Below, piece by piece: positions 1-12,073 of a stretch of DNA of 64,000 nt. The notes beneath the pieces were generated by a model that searched no databases, was not told the DNA's origin, and saw nothing but the letters and a program-made list of their open reading frames with translations. Made by a program: the position numbers and the translations under genes. Origin of the DNA: Inonotus obliquus. Its lineage: Eukaryota; Basidiomycota; Agaricomycetes; Hymenochaetales; Hymenochaetaceae. How positions within the stretch are numbered: the first letter of the stretch is position 1; each line of letters starts with the position of its first letter. The stretch is from NCBI GenBank assembly GCA_032164295.1, contig JAJHTX010000010.1:1302001-1366000 (forward strand), read 5' to 3'.

Positions 1-843
1 TACTATTACTGTCACAGACGCATACTTTCCTCCAAGCAATGAATGAAACTACATCTACCGCAAAGACGAGACGTACGACTTGCGATGCTATAATATAAGA
101 ATACCAGGAAGACTGGGAGCATCAACCAAGGCGCTTCGAAACAGATGCTCACTCAGACAGACTGAGTACAATGCACTCCTCGATCTGCGAGCACTAGAGG
201 TGCACTCAATGGCAAGAAGGCTTTTGCCGCCACCACCCGTGTTCACAACGTTGGGTCCCCAAAGGATGAATACAACCTCGAAGAAGTAGCGAATGCGACG
301 AGCTAATGTTCCTTGCTCGCCTTCAAGTTTTCCGGTTTCAATTCAAGCGGAGACCTAAACACGGCAGGAGCGGCAGAACGCGGGGTTACATCATGATAAA
401 GCCAAGTACCACGAGTTTTTTCTTTCGCAGTTTGATCAACCATTATTGTTTTCATCGATAAATTTCTCCTGATGAACTACGTCTAGAAAGAAAGGCCGGA
501 ACAGGCTAGATTTTGCTCGCGGTTTTTGCACTCGTGCAAGGTACGTCGAATCTCGACTCAATACTTACTCTCGTTAATCGCATCATGTCGGTCCATCTCG
601 CCTTATCTGAGAACGGAACGTTTGATGATAGAAGCGTTGTTATGCACCAGAAATTGTGGAAAACGTGGATCTACGCTATGTACAGGAGAGATCGGGAACG
701 ATCCATCACATTCGATGCGAAAAATAGAGAGAAGATGAAGATGGAAATTTGGGTGGTTGACGGCACTGGAGATGGGTATTCGGGAACAGAGAAGGGATTG
801 GAGGCAGATAGAGGCGAAGTGAAGGTGGTATGGGGGAAGACAC
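1..843. other. No supported gene
   Basis: I see no convincing coding region. Short open frames here overlap on both strands and match no family I know. The stretch lies downstream of the minus-strand gene A1 and probably contains its 3' untranslated region and intergenic DNA. Confidence 0.4.
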
Positions 844-1814
844 CTACATCCAAGGCGGTTGATAACCTTTCAGTTTGTTAATGCTCCCCTTCTCATCTGG
901 GTGCCAGCCCAGATCCATCGCTGCTTGGTAGCACGCGCTACCTGGTTCCCTCTTGACATGCGCCAGCAGCTGGTCGGGGCGTAGATACCATCCATCTGTT
1001 GTGCAGAAGAAGCCAGTCTCCAGGGCTGGGCAGTACCAGGGCTCGAAATCAGGATCGTGACAAGTCCTGATGTGCCTGTCTCTACCTTGCACTGTCGCAT
1101 ATGTTAATTCGCACCCTGGAAAGGTGCACGCAATTCTTGAACTCGGGGCCATTTTTTGCCCAGGACCCCTCCTCTGCTGCGTTGCTCCGTTGTCAGGCGG
1201 CGGCGGGGAAGTTGACGATGACGATGACGACGTCTGGGTATTCATGGTTTGGAATTGGTTTAACGCTACGACACCAGAATCTGGCATCGCACGCTCTGCA
1301 TTCTCTTGACGATTGTTTGTACTTCCAGAAATAGCTGAGGTCGAACATTGTTCAAGACTTATCAGCTGTGTGTAACCAGCGCCTGTGTAGGCAAATGGTG
1401 TAGGCATGACCGGATGAACCATGACTGGTTCTCGGTGCCTAACATCAGTAATCTTGAGGGTGATCGTCAGAGAAGGATGACTTTGTCGTGGAGGGTAAGT
1501 GCTTGCGGCGAGTACGCGGTCGACGACGGATGCACCGTAAATGGGTACAAAAAACGCATTGTCCTTGATTGTTGGATATTGTCAGTTGAAACGCTCGGTT
1601 ATGGAAGGCGAATGCTTACCGGTCTCTGCCAGTTCTCAGGCTGCCTTCCGAATAATTCATAGTCACGGTTCGCAGCAGCATTGTTGGTAGCAATGAGACA
1701 CTGCGTAAGAGGGAGAACGTCCGGTCCATAAGGAGGCACACGATAGTGATACTGCTTCTGCGAGGGAAAGGCTCCGTTAGGAGTTGCAGAGCATTGATGA
1801 AAGTACGAATACAT
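844..1814 (-). CDS. C2H2-like zinc-finger protein A1
   Basis: Predicted nuclear DNA-binding protein of a fungal C2H2-like family; target unknown. Exon 1 is 1814-1620 (65 codons, ATG at 1814). A GT-AG intron (1619-1564) follows, and the frame then stays open from 1563 to the stop at 844, giving about 304 residues. The finger is C-x4-C-x12-H-x4-H at about residues 211-234. A second, atypical Cys-rich block with WYCP follows, then a conserved AxxLGWHP motif. Upstream of the finger is a Ser/Pro-rich linker. Inside exon 2 a 54-bp segment (GCAAGC...CTCAAG) sits where the sister copy A2 has a GT-AG intron, so it may be a GC-AG intron; its length is a multiple of three, so the frame survives either way (286 or 304 residues). 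The core promoter resembles that of B2. Function is inferred from the finger only. Confidence 0.7.
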
Positions 1815-1895
1815 CGATGAAGCTAAGGGTTGGACTCAGGAGGCGGTGGTAGAGATAGTGGAGAGAGGGAACGGTTGGGGAGACAGAGGGTCAGG

Positions 1896-1911
1896 TAGGG
1901 GTGTTTAAATA
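1896..1911 (-). promoter_or_regulatory. Core promoter of A1, shared with B2
   Basis: On the minus strand this reads TATTTAAACACCCCTA, a TATA-like box about 97 bp upstream of the A1 start codon. The same 16 bases occur 107 bp upstream of the B2 start (11251-11266). Blocks of similarity extend further upstream in both genes (about 2030-2260 and 11390-11590), so the promoters share ancestry. Confidence 0.5.
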
Positions 1912-3666
1912 CCTTTCCAGAGACCGGTGTTGAGGAACCAGGAAGCGTGGCATGGTCAGGATTCAGTGCTAAGGTCTGTGAGAAGGCCAATTGTTCTCTG
2001 TTCTGTTCATCCAAATTAGGTTAAGGAGCTACGCTGTGGCCCTCAAGGTCCGTCATATGCGTAATGACCAAAACGGGTTTCTTCCTTAATCGAGTATCCC
2101 CCTATCAGCATCGACGGAATACAAATCGTGAAGCTCGTACGGTGCGCGGGAAGCCATTGTGAACAGATTTAGGACGTTTGGACCAGTTGGGCGGGTCATC
2201 AATGTGGCCTCGAGACCTTTGGGCTTGGCCTTTATTTGTCTCAGTCTGCAGTAGAGAATAGCCCTCCTCGATTTCTGTGATTGAAAATTTGCGTTCCAAC
2301 TATCCTTAGAGGGGAGTGTCGCCTCTCAGTGACTTTTCGTGGCTTGACTTGATCGGCGACTGGGTCCATTTACCTTCGGATTCCGTACGTGGAATGGAGA
2401 GCATCGACGATGCACCTCTACTCAGCTACCTTCAGGACGAGAAGGCGAGGGGTAGGGTGACATTCTCAAACAGGGAGAGACCCGATGCGGTCGCTCGGAA
2501 TCACACCCGGCCTTGGTTTACTGTTTCGAGCGAGCCTTCGTCCTGATCTATAGTGGGTTGTCCGTCTCCCTGGAGCTCACGTCGGTTTTCAGCGTTCATT
2601 CATCAGTTTCGAGATGCTATTCATACATTCAGGCCTCGAGATGTGAACCCATGAAATGTTAGCGGTTCTGGTTGTGCAAACCTACCCTCTTCAACAGAGT
2701 TCTCACTGTCTTTGACGGAGAATCTCCTGCACTATCTCGCACATCTGTAGATTCCACTTCCCTTCGCAGTATCCGTCGCTCAAATCTTCACGCGTTGAAT
2801 GAACCATGGTTCCTTCAAACACCCTCACCTTACAGATTCAGTCCGGCACTGACATGCTCTCACGGGAGGCACCGGACACAAAGATCAAATTTTATTAACA
2901 GCAGTAGAGCCCAATATTTTCATCCCACCTATGACTACACTAAAAGATGAAGGATGATCCAAAGTGAGAAATTAGCCAAGGGATGGTTACTTCCCGACTT
3001 CCCTATTGGTGCCGTTGGTTATTCGACCAGCGTACTTCCGCATCTGCCCAGAAAACCTTGTCCAAGGCCGAGGGGTGCTTTCTTTCTTCCTTTTGTGGCC
3101 TCGACAGAAGGAGTAAACGTCCAAATCCGGCTACCCCTATGATAGTAAGATATGATAAGCGCACGTCTCCGTGCGCGTGCCTTGGGTTGCAGTGGCTTGC
3201 AGTGGCTTGCATCATTGCTGATCTTGGGGGATGGGGGGGTAACCAGATTTGGATTTTTCGTCGGGCACGCACAAGAAAGAAAGGAAACACCTCAGACATG
3301 GTTTTCCAGAACGGCTAATTATCTGCCTTGGCGACAAAAGGAACAAAGACTAAGATATAACCTGTTTAAGATATAATCGATTTGAGTGAATGTGGTGAGC
3401 GAGGGAATCGAACGTTGGTTCCTTTCCGTTTCCCGTAATCTCCGGACTTCAGCAACTCCGAAGCCCGGATGCATGAGTCAATTATCGTGAGTGGAAAGGA
3501 TTTGTTGTTCCAAAGCTCTCAAGTCTTTCTCGATTCGGATGTCTTCTTGCAGACCGTCAACACTGGTGAATGTATTGACACTGTCCCTTTTCGTCTCTTC
3601 CCCAGTCTGAAACCCCCACCCCCTGCGTAGACTACTACTATGGAGCATGAAATACAGTATTCTCGT
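1912..3666. other. Intergenic region upstream of A1
   Basis: No gene is supported. 1912-2300 resembles the region upstream of B2. 2300-3660 holds only short frames without recognisable motifs. A tRNA B-box-like string near 3402 does not fold into a tRNA. Confidence 0.4.
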
Positions 3667-3860
3667 TAGGGTTGCCGAAGTCCGGTCCTTGTCCGGTCCA
3701 GTCACTTTTGCCTGGACCTCGAACCGGACCGGTCCACTTTCCAGCTCTTTGTATGGACCAGGACTGGACGACTGGCGGACCACACTTGGACCGGACATTT
3801 GGTTCGGTCCAGGTCCGACCCCGGTCCGGACCTGGACCAGATGTATTATTGATAATTCCA
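3667..3860 (+). repeat. Left subterminal GGTCC-rich arm
   Basis: About 190 bp with many GGTCC, GGACC and TCCGGACC motifs, which are mostly self-complementary. It corresponds to the inverted arm at 5100-5291, but beyond the terminal 23 bases the two arms match only by motif and not base for base. Confidence 0.6.
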
Positions 3861-4079
3861 ACATTCTGGTGTATATTTGGTTTACCATGCACACTGTCGA
3901 AGTTTTAGCAACCTCACTAACCAAGTGCGTTCGATTTCGTGAGTCACAACGGCTGTCGCACACGGAACTTGTCCAAGGCTGTCGACGTAGATGTGCAGGG
4001 TGAAATTTTAGGAAACCGCAGGTAAACTCGGTGGACAAGCAGTTGTTCCTGACGTGAAAGGGGTGTGGAAGGTTAGTTA

Positions 4080-4196
<117 letters not shown>

Positions 4197-4199
4197 CTA

Positions 4200-5011
4200 C
4201 AATGCATAAATGGGAAAACGAACTTTACAAAGTTGTGCCATAACACTTCCGTTGAGTCCTCGAGGACACGCACGAAAAAGCTAACATCTGCCGTCTCATC
4301 TTCGATCGTGGGATGGCTTTAACCCTATTGAATAGTAAACAGCTTCCTCAACTCGCTGAAACGTGTAAAACCCCAATTGCACTCATCAGCAATGAAAGGA
4401 TGGTGCGCATCTAGGGATAATTCTGATACTGGTCGTGCCCCGACATGAGAAGAGCTATGACTATTCGGATGAGGGGAAGCGCAAGACGTACGAGAAACGG
4501 TGTAGATGGTGGGGTCGGTGGGATTCGAGATAACAAGAGCGAGCTGAGCGTATGCATGCCATCCCTCTGGCGCTCTCTTTAAATCGGCAAAGTACAAATT
4601 CACGGATACGGTATCGTTCGGTGGCGCGTTTGAATTACCGAAGGGATAGGAAAGTGTTTGCCTAGTAAGACGTCCAAGAATGAATGGTAAATCGTTATCA
4701 CGGTGAAAGGTAAGGACGTACCAACGATGTCCCCCACCTCAAACTCCGGACTGATAATCTTCTTCTTTAATTTTCTCCGATTTTCCAGCCTCCAATGGTA
4801 AATGGTGAAATCTTTAACTTCATGCCCTAGACCTGGCATGTTCTTCGCTGCGAACACCGTATCTATAATTCAAAAATGAACAAGCGTATCTACATATACA
4901 GGCTCGTCTCCATTGTAGCAACTTGAACAGCGACTCACGATCTCGCACGGACACGGGTTCATCCACAGCCATGATGGGCGCCCTAGCCAACATCTCATCA
5001 TATGATTCCAT
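4200..5011 (-). pseudogene. Captured fragment of a USP7-type ubiquitin hydrolase (MATH domain)
   Basis: On the minus strand the reading includes MESYDEML..., then VKDFTIYHWRLENRRKL, SPEFEVGDIV, YPFGNSNAPPNDTVSV, RAPEGWHAYAQLALVISNP, GFTRFSELRKLF and PTIEDETADV, ending near VLWHNF. This is the N-terminal MATH (TRAF-like) domain of the USP7/Ubp15 deubiquitinase family, which binds substrates; the catalytic domain is absent. GT-AG introns are retained (for example 4929-4865 and 4719-4660), so the capture was from DNA and not from mRNA. Damage: a one-base frameshift at the GDIV/YPFG junction, in-frame TAG at about 4334 and TAA at about 4328, and an insertion after PTIYTVS. It lies wholly inside the hAT-like element. 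Family identity is from remembered motifs, but the match is long. Confidence 0.75.
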
Positions 5012-5099
5012 GAGGTCGGACTAGAGTAGAGAAACAAAGATGATGACACAGACAAGGAGTGACTTACCATGCCATAGCGTGCCCGAAGAGGCCTTATTG

Positions 5100-5291
5100 C
5101 GTACCTGCCAAATCGGTCCAGTCCAGGTCCGGACTGGTCCACCCCGGTCCGGAAAAACAGAAGGGAGCCGGACCAAGGACCGAACCAACCTGGACCTCAG
5201 CTGAACCGGACCTGAATTGGACTGGACTGTTGGTTCGGTCCATGTCCGGACCGCGGTCCACACGGTCCAGGACCGGACTTCGGCAACCCTA
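5100..5291 (-). repeat. Right subterminal GGTCC-rich arm
   Basis: Inverted counterpart of 3667-3860, with the same terminal bases and the same palindromic GGTCC/GGACC motifs. Confidence 0.6.
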
Positions 5292-5559
5292 ATTCTCGTA
5301 CTCATCAGAATACTTTGGTGCGCAAGACAAGTGTTGGACACAGACAATGCACATTGAATGCCATTCCTGCGGGACTGGGACTAGAGAATTGATCTCCACC
5401 CCTTAAATCTCAGAGTCCCCGGCTTTCACCAACACTACTGACTGTCCTGTCTGTGACAGTACTGTTACATAAACTATATACTATATAGTTGAAGGATGAA
5501 TCAATCGGCACAAAAATGCACAAAAGAGGCAGGCTCCGCAAAATAACACAACAATAGAA

Positions 5560-6925
5560 ACTTGTGAAGTTCGAGGAAGTTGGAAGGAGACGGGGACAGG
5601 AGGTACTTAACGTCGCAAGCCGTGACAACTTTCTTTTGGAGATGGGTCACATCCCAGTCAGGCCGCTAACTGACTCTCTTCCTCCCGGTCATGCAAGTGG
5701 CGGAGGAAATTTCTTTGACAATCGAAACCGTCGTCGGGGCATCTGCATCGATCTTTGCGATTTTTCCCTTTCATCTTCGCCACAGAACAAAACCACATGT
5801 TTGTCTCATAGTGTTTTTCTCGCATGTCTCTTCTTTGCGCTTTTTGCTTCCGAATGCTCCGAGCCAAGGACTGAGCAGCGAAAGAGAACATGACGCTCCA
5901 GATGCCTTGGTTGTTTCCAGAGGACTGTGTTCACCCGTGCTTTGCGGGTACGTGAAAAGCTCGAACATCGAGCTCTTCCCTACCTGGGCCTCGGTCATAA
6001 TGTTGGAAGTCCTGCTCAAGAAAGGAGGGGCATCGAAAGGACTGATCGGATGCGGTGTACGCGCTATCTTGGTGAGCGAAAGGCCCGAACGCTGAGCTCT
6101 GCGACACCTGGGACTCCGGATGGGTGTAAGTCCCACTCAAGATGGAGGGAGGCATCATCATCTCTTGATAAGATGGGTGGATGATTCCCGATTCCATCTG
6201 ATTGAAATCGTCTCTCCCGTACAGAGGGACGGGAACCAATTGGTATACCCTTCGGCGGCGGCATGAGGGAAATGTTTAAAGGTCGATGCAGTGGCGCACT
6301 GCGGTCCCGTCCAGGATGATGGTTGTATGTTGAGCGGGGCAGCCCCGTCGACGGTGTGCCCCTCATACACTTTCTCAGCCTGGTGATAAGCAGGGACATC
6401 CTCGAAGAAGGAGAACTAGCGGGGCTCGTTAATCACAATAGTATTCAGAATGGAGAAATAGTACTCACAGACGCTTCCATGTTATATCCAAGACTCATAT
6501 CTGTTCCTGTGGCCGGCACCGGTTGCTGACCGAATGTCTGAGCATAGAGCTCGCCCATACCAGGTACATTATCGACCGGTGCATAGTAGGCATCGTTCTG
6601 ATTGAGTATTTGAATTGTAAACTTGCACGGCTCTGCGATGATAGGGTGTAGGAGATGCACAAGCGGGGGCGAGTAGAGAAGGTAACGCGTCGAATCTTTC
6701 TCGATAAAAGACCTGGCCTTTGCCTCTAAACCGTCATTGTCTCTATCTCTGGTTGTTTTCTGAAGAAGCATTCCGGCAACCGGCGTCGCGTACTCCTCGA
6801 AGAGACTTTCATTGATAAAAGGTGCTGGAACATGTGAGACGACCGAATGATGGTCAAGGCTGATGCATTGGGTTATTGCTGGGACCGCAGCTACTTGGGG
6901 TTGATTTGTGGCGACACCTTCGGTT
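5560..6925 (-). pseudogene. Zinc-finger gene B1 (broken copy of B2)
   Basis: Blocks of B2-like protein appear in order but in different minus-strand frames: QNDAYYAPVDNVPG near 6585; GHTVDGAAPLNIQ near 6350; YTNWFPSL near 6235; MESGIIHPSYQEMM near 6190; and the finger region MREKHYET...DDGFDCQRNFLRHL near 5750. At least two frameshifts are needed to join them. One lies inside the first finger and removes its second Cys from frame. A TGA replaces a Cys codon in the C-terminal VCLGWD block. The 5' exon has no clear ATG, although a TATATATA string lies near 6950. I read it as a pseudogene, most likely never rescued by splicing. Confidence 0.6.
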
Positions 6926-6989
6926 CAGGATATTGACCTTGTTTTTGTGTATATATAATTGAATTGGCCATACTATAGGTTGCTGCTGG

Positions 6990-7640
6990 TTGACTTCAGA
7001 CCTTGATGAATCGACGTGTCCGAAGGGTGTGATTCACCTCGCCCGTATGCGGTCCTATTTTTTGGGCCATGTTCTCTGGGTCAAAGAGGGTCCATGATCA
7101 CGGTGTACTGGCATTCGTGACCCGGAGCAACATCCAGTCGCCTCTAATAACAGTGCACATTGACATTTGACAATGATGGTCAGTCGGCCCCGATCCTTAA
7201 ACCTAATCCCCAACATTGGGCGATGGTGACAGCACAATTTAGGAGCGAATCTGCACCCGGCGTCTCAGTACTCGCATCTCTCCCAAAATCTCACTTGCAC
7301 CACTTCTCTGATCTGATAGGCAACGACGGTATTCTTACCCAAACGATATATAGTTTCATAAAGAACGGTTGTAACATAAAAATGTGCAAAAAAAGGAAGT
7401 GAGGGATTGAGTTGTTTGGAAGTGGATCGTATACAACCAACGTACAAACTCTGGCTGCATATCGCGTTATTCAATGGCTCGCCTCGCATGGGACGACGGG
7501 CAAAGTCAGGCAACCGACTGAATTGACCACCGGGGCATCTACAACACTTCTTCCTTCTGCTCAGCTCCAACCTGAATAATTAAGAACACACGTCTAAGTG
7601 TAAGTTCCGAATGGTGCGCTTTTTGCGCCGCTTGTATGCA
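6990..7640. other. Intergenic region upstream of B1
   Basis: No gene is supported. 7015-7090 resembles 12610-12690 upstream of B2 (shared GAAGGGTGTGA, CCTCGCCC and GGGCC.TGTTCTCT strings), which extends the duplication beyond the genes. Confidence 0.35.
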
Positions 7641-7766
7641 TCCCCTACTTCACAACTGACCCTAATCGTGAAGCTAACACGCTCTCAGTGAGAACTCCTT
7701 TGCTCATGAATCGGCAAGGAGCAAACGAAGGACGGATATAATGGATAAGTCGAATTGATGGCATGT

Positions 7767-8545
7767 CTATCTTTGGATAGGGCCTCTGGTGGTATGAACT
7801 GGAGAAGGAATTGGAGGCGGATAGGGGCGAAGCGACGGTAGAATGGAGGAAGACGTCTTTTGGGAAAGCTTTGTTACGTCCGCATCCAAGGCGGTCGATA
7901 ACCTTCCAGTCGTTTGACTCTCCCCCTGACATTCGGGATGCCATCCCCAAGCTATCGCTGCTCGGTAGTATGCGCTACCTCGTTCTCTCCTAGCATGGAT
8001 GAGAAGTCGGTAGGAGTGTATAAACCCTTCGTCTTTTCGACAGCGGCGGGCGTCGCCTGTCGTCGCCTCCAGGCCTGGACGGTACCAGCGTTCGCACTTG
8101 CGGTACGTCTTCATGTGCCTCTTTCTGTCTTGCAACCTTGGATATGCTGGGTTGCAACGCAGAAAGGTGCACGCGACTCTTGAACTCGGGGCAATTTTCA
8201 TTTAGGTCGTCTCCTCTGCGGTGTTGCCTCATTGTCGAGTGGCATCGCTGGTGGAGGCGGGGAGGAAGTTGAAGTTGACGTTGACAACATCGGAGTCGCC
8301 ACCGTCTGGAATTGGTTTAGCGTTGCGACACCTGAATCTGACATGGCATTCTCTTCAAAGTTGGAATCCAGCACTAGCTGAGCTCGAACATTGTTCGAGA
8401 CTTATCAGCTGCGTGTAGCCAGTACGGGAATCTGTCGGAGTAGTCGCTGGGGAACCATGTTAGGTATTCAGCGCTGCGCTGTATCAGGAAGCTTAACGGG
8501 GATCGTTAGTAAAGGATGACTTTGTCGTAGAGTACAGGTGCTTAC
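7767..8545 (-). pseudogene. Zinc-finger gene A2 (broken copy of A1)
   Basis: The minus strand matches A1 from its QLISLEQCS block (near 8400) to GWHPECQGE (near 7920). The frame is broken by a TGA after the QLISLEQ block (near 8358) and another TGA just before KIAPSSRVACTF (8200-8202), where the frame shifts. The finger has lost its second His (TCHDP in A1 became TYRKC), so zinc binding should fail even if translated. A standard GT-AG intron with a CTAAC branch site is visible at 8552-8499. It probably makes no working protein. Confidence 0.6.
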
Positions 8546-8599
8546 GAGTTTGTCTCCACTGGATTCATATTATTCACCTAACCGAACGCATGCACTACT

Positions 8600-9560
8600 C
8601 TACCACTCGAGTGCCCCGCGGTCCGGGTGATGATTGCGCAGGAGTCAGGAGACGCACAGTCGGAAAGGACATCGACGACATCGTCCATAAGTATTTGAGA
8701 TTGAGCGCTCTCGGTGGTGAAAGGAGAATAAGACTAGTGTCGCCTTTTCTGCTGCCTAAACGAATAGCCCGCCGTGCAGCATCGTTGCCTACGCGGGCAA
8801 AGATATCGTTCTTAGTTATTCACCCTCTGCTAATAGCTAAGAAAATGTAGGCCTAAGCCCACATATCCAGGAAGACTCACAGAAACCAATCCCTTTCAGC
8901 TGACAGAGAGTCCGTCTTCCTATTCATTAAGCACCCGAAGTACCAATCAGCCGAGCAGCAACTTCAGAGGCGAATCCGCGTATCCAACCCTGTTCAGGCG
9001 TTGGCAACTCAAGAAGCGCGGTCCCATTGGCCAGAGTACAGAAAGGGACTTCCATTAGGAAACGAGCTGTAGAATGCTGTTCACGGAAGGCGAGAAAGGC
9101 ATTACGGGAAGAGAAATACGCCAGAGTCCGGTTATTGTAGTGAGATTCTGAAGCTGTACAGGCAGCTGTCTTTATAAAGAAAAGACGAAGGGAATTAATA
9201 ACTCAACGCGATTACATAATACTGTGAAGTCCACAGTTTCCATATATGGCAGATTTTTCACGAAGATTTAAGCCATCTTTTCGGAATTTTCAACCGACGT
9301 TTCTTCAGTCAATTGCTTGAATGAGTAGTTGGCTTTGATTGAGCAATCATGAGTCGTAAGTCGTCTTCCATCGTCTCGCAAATTCACTCGTTCATGGACT
9401 CCATCCAGGCGGCTTAGACTAGCTTGCTGCCACTGGGTTTCTCGTTTCTCGATGCCGTGGTCAGACTGATGATGGTCAGATTAATGATCAGAGCACCGCT
9501 AGCGACTGATAATTCACGGAGACGCTACTTGTACTAATTACAGATGGATCAGTAGTGATG
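8600..9560. other. No supported gene between A2 and B2
   Basis: Only short open frames without motifs are seen. The stretch should hold the A2 promoter and the B2 3' region. Confidence 0.35.
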
Positions 9561-9592
9561 CGTTGCTCAGAGATGGGAGTGCGAAGATGGAT

Positions 9593-11159
9593 CTACGAGG
9601 TGGGGAACGACGGAGAAGACGAGGAGGTTGGAAAGAGAGGGGACAGGATGTAGTCCGCCAGAGAATTCCGCTTTTTTGGCGATGGATCCCATCCCAGACA
9701 GACCGCCAGCTGATAGCAGTGGCTGTCTTCCCCCCGGTAACGCAAGTGTCGGAGAAGGTTTCTCTGGCAATTGAAACCTTCGTCGGGGCATTTGCATTGA
9801 TCTTTTGTGTTTTTTGCTTTAATCCTCGCCCCAGGACAAATCCACATCAATGTCTCGTAATGCATTTCCTTCATGTGCCTCCTCTTGGTGCTTTTGTTCC
9901 CAAATGTTCGGTCGCACCCTTTATAATCGCAGCTGTGTCGCCAAGCTCGCGTACTGGTGCCAGCGTTCTGGGCTCGGGGATTTGACCCAGAATTATCTCG
10001 CCCGGAGACACGAGAGGGAGCGGCGTGATCGCCAGAAAGATGGTTAGAGCTGCCGGCAACGACACCGTTGGCGGGTGTCGTCGAGTGCTTCGGCATCTCT
10101 TGATAAATGTTGTGTTTTTCGCAGATTTGCGAGTTTACACATGAGTCAAGACTCATATGTTGAAGCCGGTTGATGTCGGCCTGTGGATCTTGGGGAACAT
10201 GAGATGGTTCCGATCCGTGTCCGTCAGGCTCAGGACTTTCGGCGGTGCTTGGGGTTGATGCATCCGTAGATGGACTGCCATGATTATAGGGCAGGTAGGA
10301 AGAATAGTGCGGATGAGCCAGGGGCTGGATTTCGAAAGAAGGCACCGTGCTGTGTGTGCCTGGGCCGTACTCAAAGGACTGACCACATGCGGTGTACGTG
10401 CCATCTAGGTGATCGAAAGGCCCGAACGCCGAGCTCTGCGACACCTGGGACTCCGCCTCGGTGCAAGTCCCGCTCAAGAAGGAGGGAGGCGTCATCATCT
10501 CTTGATAAGATGGATGGATGATGCCCGACTCCATCTGACTGCAATCGTCGCCCCCGTACGAGACGGACGGGAACCAATTGGTATACCCGTCGGCGGCGGC
10601 ATGAGTGAAAGGTTGACAGGCCGATGCAGTGGCGCACTGCGGTCCCGTCCAGTATGATGGTTGCAAGTCGAGCGGGGCAACCCCGTCGACGGTGTGTCCC
10701 GAGTAGGCTTGTTCAGCTTGGTGATGAGCGGGGATCGTTCCTGCGAAGGAGGAGGACTAAACGGGCCCATTAATCACAATAGTCTCCAGAATGGAGAGGA
10801 AGTACTTACAGATGGTTCCGCGTTATAGCCCAGGCTCGTCTCTGTCCCTGTGGCCAGCATCGATTGCTGACCGAATGTCTGCGTGTAGAGCTCGTTCACA
10901 CCAACAGGTACGTTATGAACCGGTGCATAGTAGTAGCCGTCGTTCTGGTCGAACGTTGAAACTGTAAGCTTGCATTGCTTTTGCGGCGATGAAATGGAGG
11001 AAACACGCTCACATATTGCATCCAGTTATCAGTTGATTCGGCAGCAACGGGGACTGCGGGGGCAGGGTCTTGATCCGTGTTGCTGTACATTTCGTGGCCT
11101 GCATCGCCTACGTCAAACATTGGAAAGGGTGTGAAGGTTTCCGGGTAATAGTATGACAT
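9593..11159 (-). CDS. C2H2-like zinc-finger protein B2
   Basis: Three exons: 11159-11013, 10968-10810 and 10756-9593. The introns are 44 bp (GTGAGC...GCAAG) and 53 bp (GTAAGT...TTTAG), both in phase 0, and the protein is 489 residues. The N-terminal three quarters is Ser/Thr/Tyr/Pro-rich and probably disordered. Near the C-terminus is a finger C-x4-C-x12-H-x4-H (first Cys at about residue 378). A second Cys-rich segment follows (ICPG...CKCPDEGFNC...RHL...HC), then the LAVCLGWDPS motif shared in form with A1. It is probably a DNA-binding regulator in the nucleus; the target is unknown. The first ATG after a conserved TATA-like box sets the start. The broken sister B1 lies 3-4 kb away and shows intron 1 at the same place, which supports the model. 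Confidence 0.75.
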
Positions 11160-11250
11160 CTCTGAACAGGATGTAAGTGGTTGAGGTAAAGCGCGAGGGT
11201 AGAGCTGATGACGAGAGGAGGTCAAGTTGATGGAGAGACAGAGCGTTGGA

Positions 11251-11266
11251 TAGGGGTGTTTAAATA
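11251..11266 (-). promoter_or_regulatory. Core promoter of B2
   Basis: TATTTAAACACCCCTA on the minus strand, 107 bp upstream of the B2 ATG and identical to the box upstream of A1. Confidence 0.5.
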
Positions 11267-11590
11267 TTTTCCAGCAGAAGCTGATGTACGGAGACCTAAG
11301 TTGGAACAAGAAGGAGTCAGGGCCCAAGTTCTGTGCCAAGCTCTATTGTTCTCATTCATCACCATCCCGATACGGTTAAATCACTGCGCTGTGGCCCACA
11401 TCTCTGTGACGTATGGGCATCACTTTTTCTCTTCAGAATCGTGCGTCCCCCTATCACCACCGGCGGAATATAAATTACTGCTCACGCGCTGCATGACACC
11501 ACTTTTGCAGACAGATTTGGGACATTTGGATCGGTGGGGCGGATCATTCATCAATGTGGCTTCGACCTTTGGGCTTGGCCTTCGTATGTA

Positions 11591-12071
11591 CAGTCGAACC
11601 TGTGGATAAGCATAGCCCTCGGTGGACAGGTTCGGCTATGCTTAACTACAGGTTATGCTAGTACACGTCATTACATAATACCTAATCCTTCTAAATATGG
11701 AAAGTTAAGCAACATAAATTGTCGACATGTGACTTACAATTACATTTTCTTTCACACATCAGTTTTTGGAGTACTATATGCCGAATTGGGATAAGAAAAA
11801 ATGCTTTCTTGACCCTTAGTTGCCTTTAAAAATTCGTCCTGGATCGAAATTAGTCACACTTTCTCTAAATTAGGCAACAAAAGATCACCTGATTACCTCC
11901 CGGTAAGCATTATTTCATTAGGACTTCCCCAAAAACGTTATGCTATATGCTTATATGGAATTATGCTTATTAGTCCCTGATTTTACTGTCTACCGACTCG
12001 GTGGGCAAAATTTTCTATGCTTACACACAGGTTATGCTTATCCACGGTATGCTTATCCACAGGTTCGACTG
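11591..12071 (+). mobile_element. pogo-like MITE, copy 1
   Basis: A 481-bp non-coding unit with 24-bp perfect terminal inverted repeats beginning CAGTCGAACCTGTGGATAAG, flanked by TA (11589-11590 and 12072-12073). Subterminal repeats of TGCTTATCCAC occur near both ends. TA duplication with CAGT-type ends fits pogo/Tigger/Fot1 elements. A near-identical inverted copy of exactly the same length is at 32527-33007. It interrupts a region otherwise homologous to sequence upstream of A1. Confidence 0.8.
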
Positions 12072-12073
12072 TA

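Noticed and set aside
513..881. 122-codon open frame on the plus strand
   Set aside because: Starts at TTG, has no motif, and overlaps the A1 3' end; most likely chance.
3390..3480. Possible tRNA or tRNA-derived element (TTCGATTCC-like B box on the minus strand)
   Set aside because: The T-stem does not pair and no 5' half with an A box is present.
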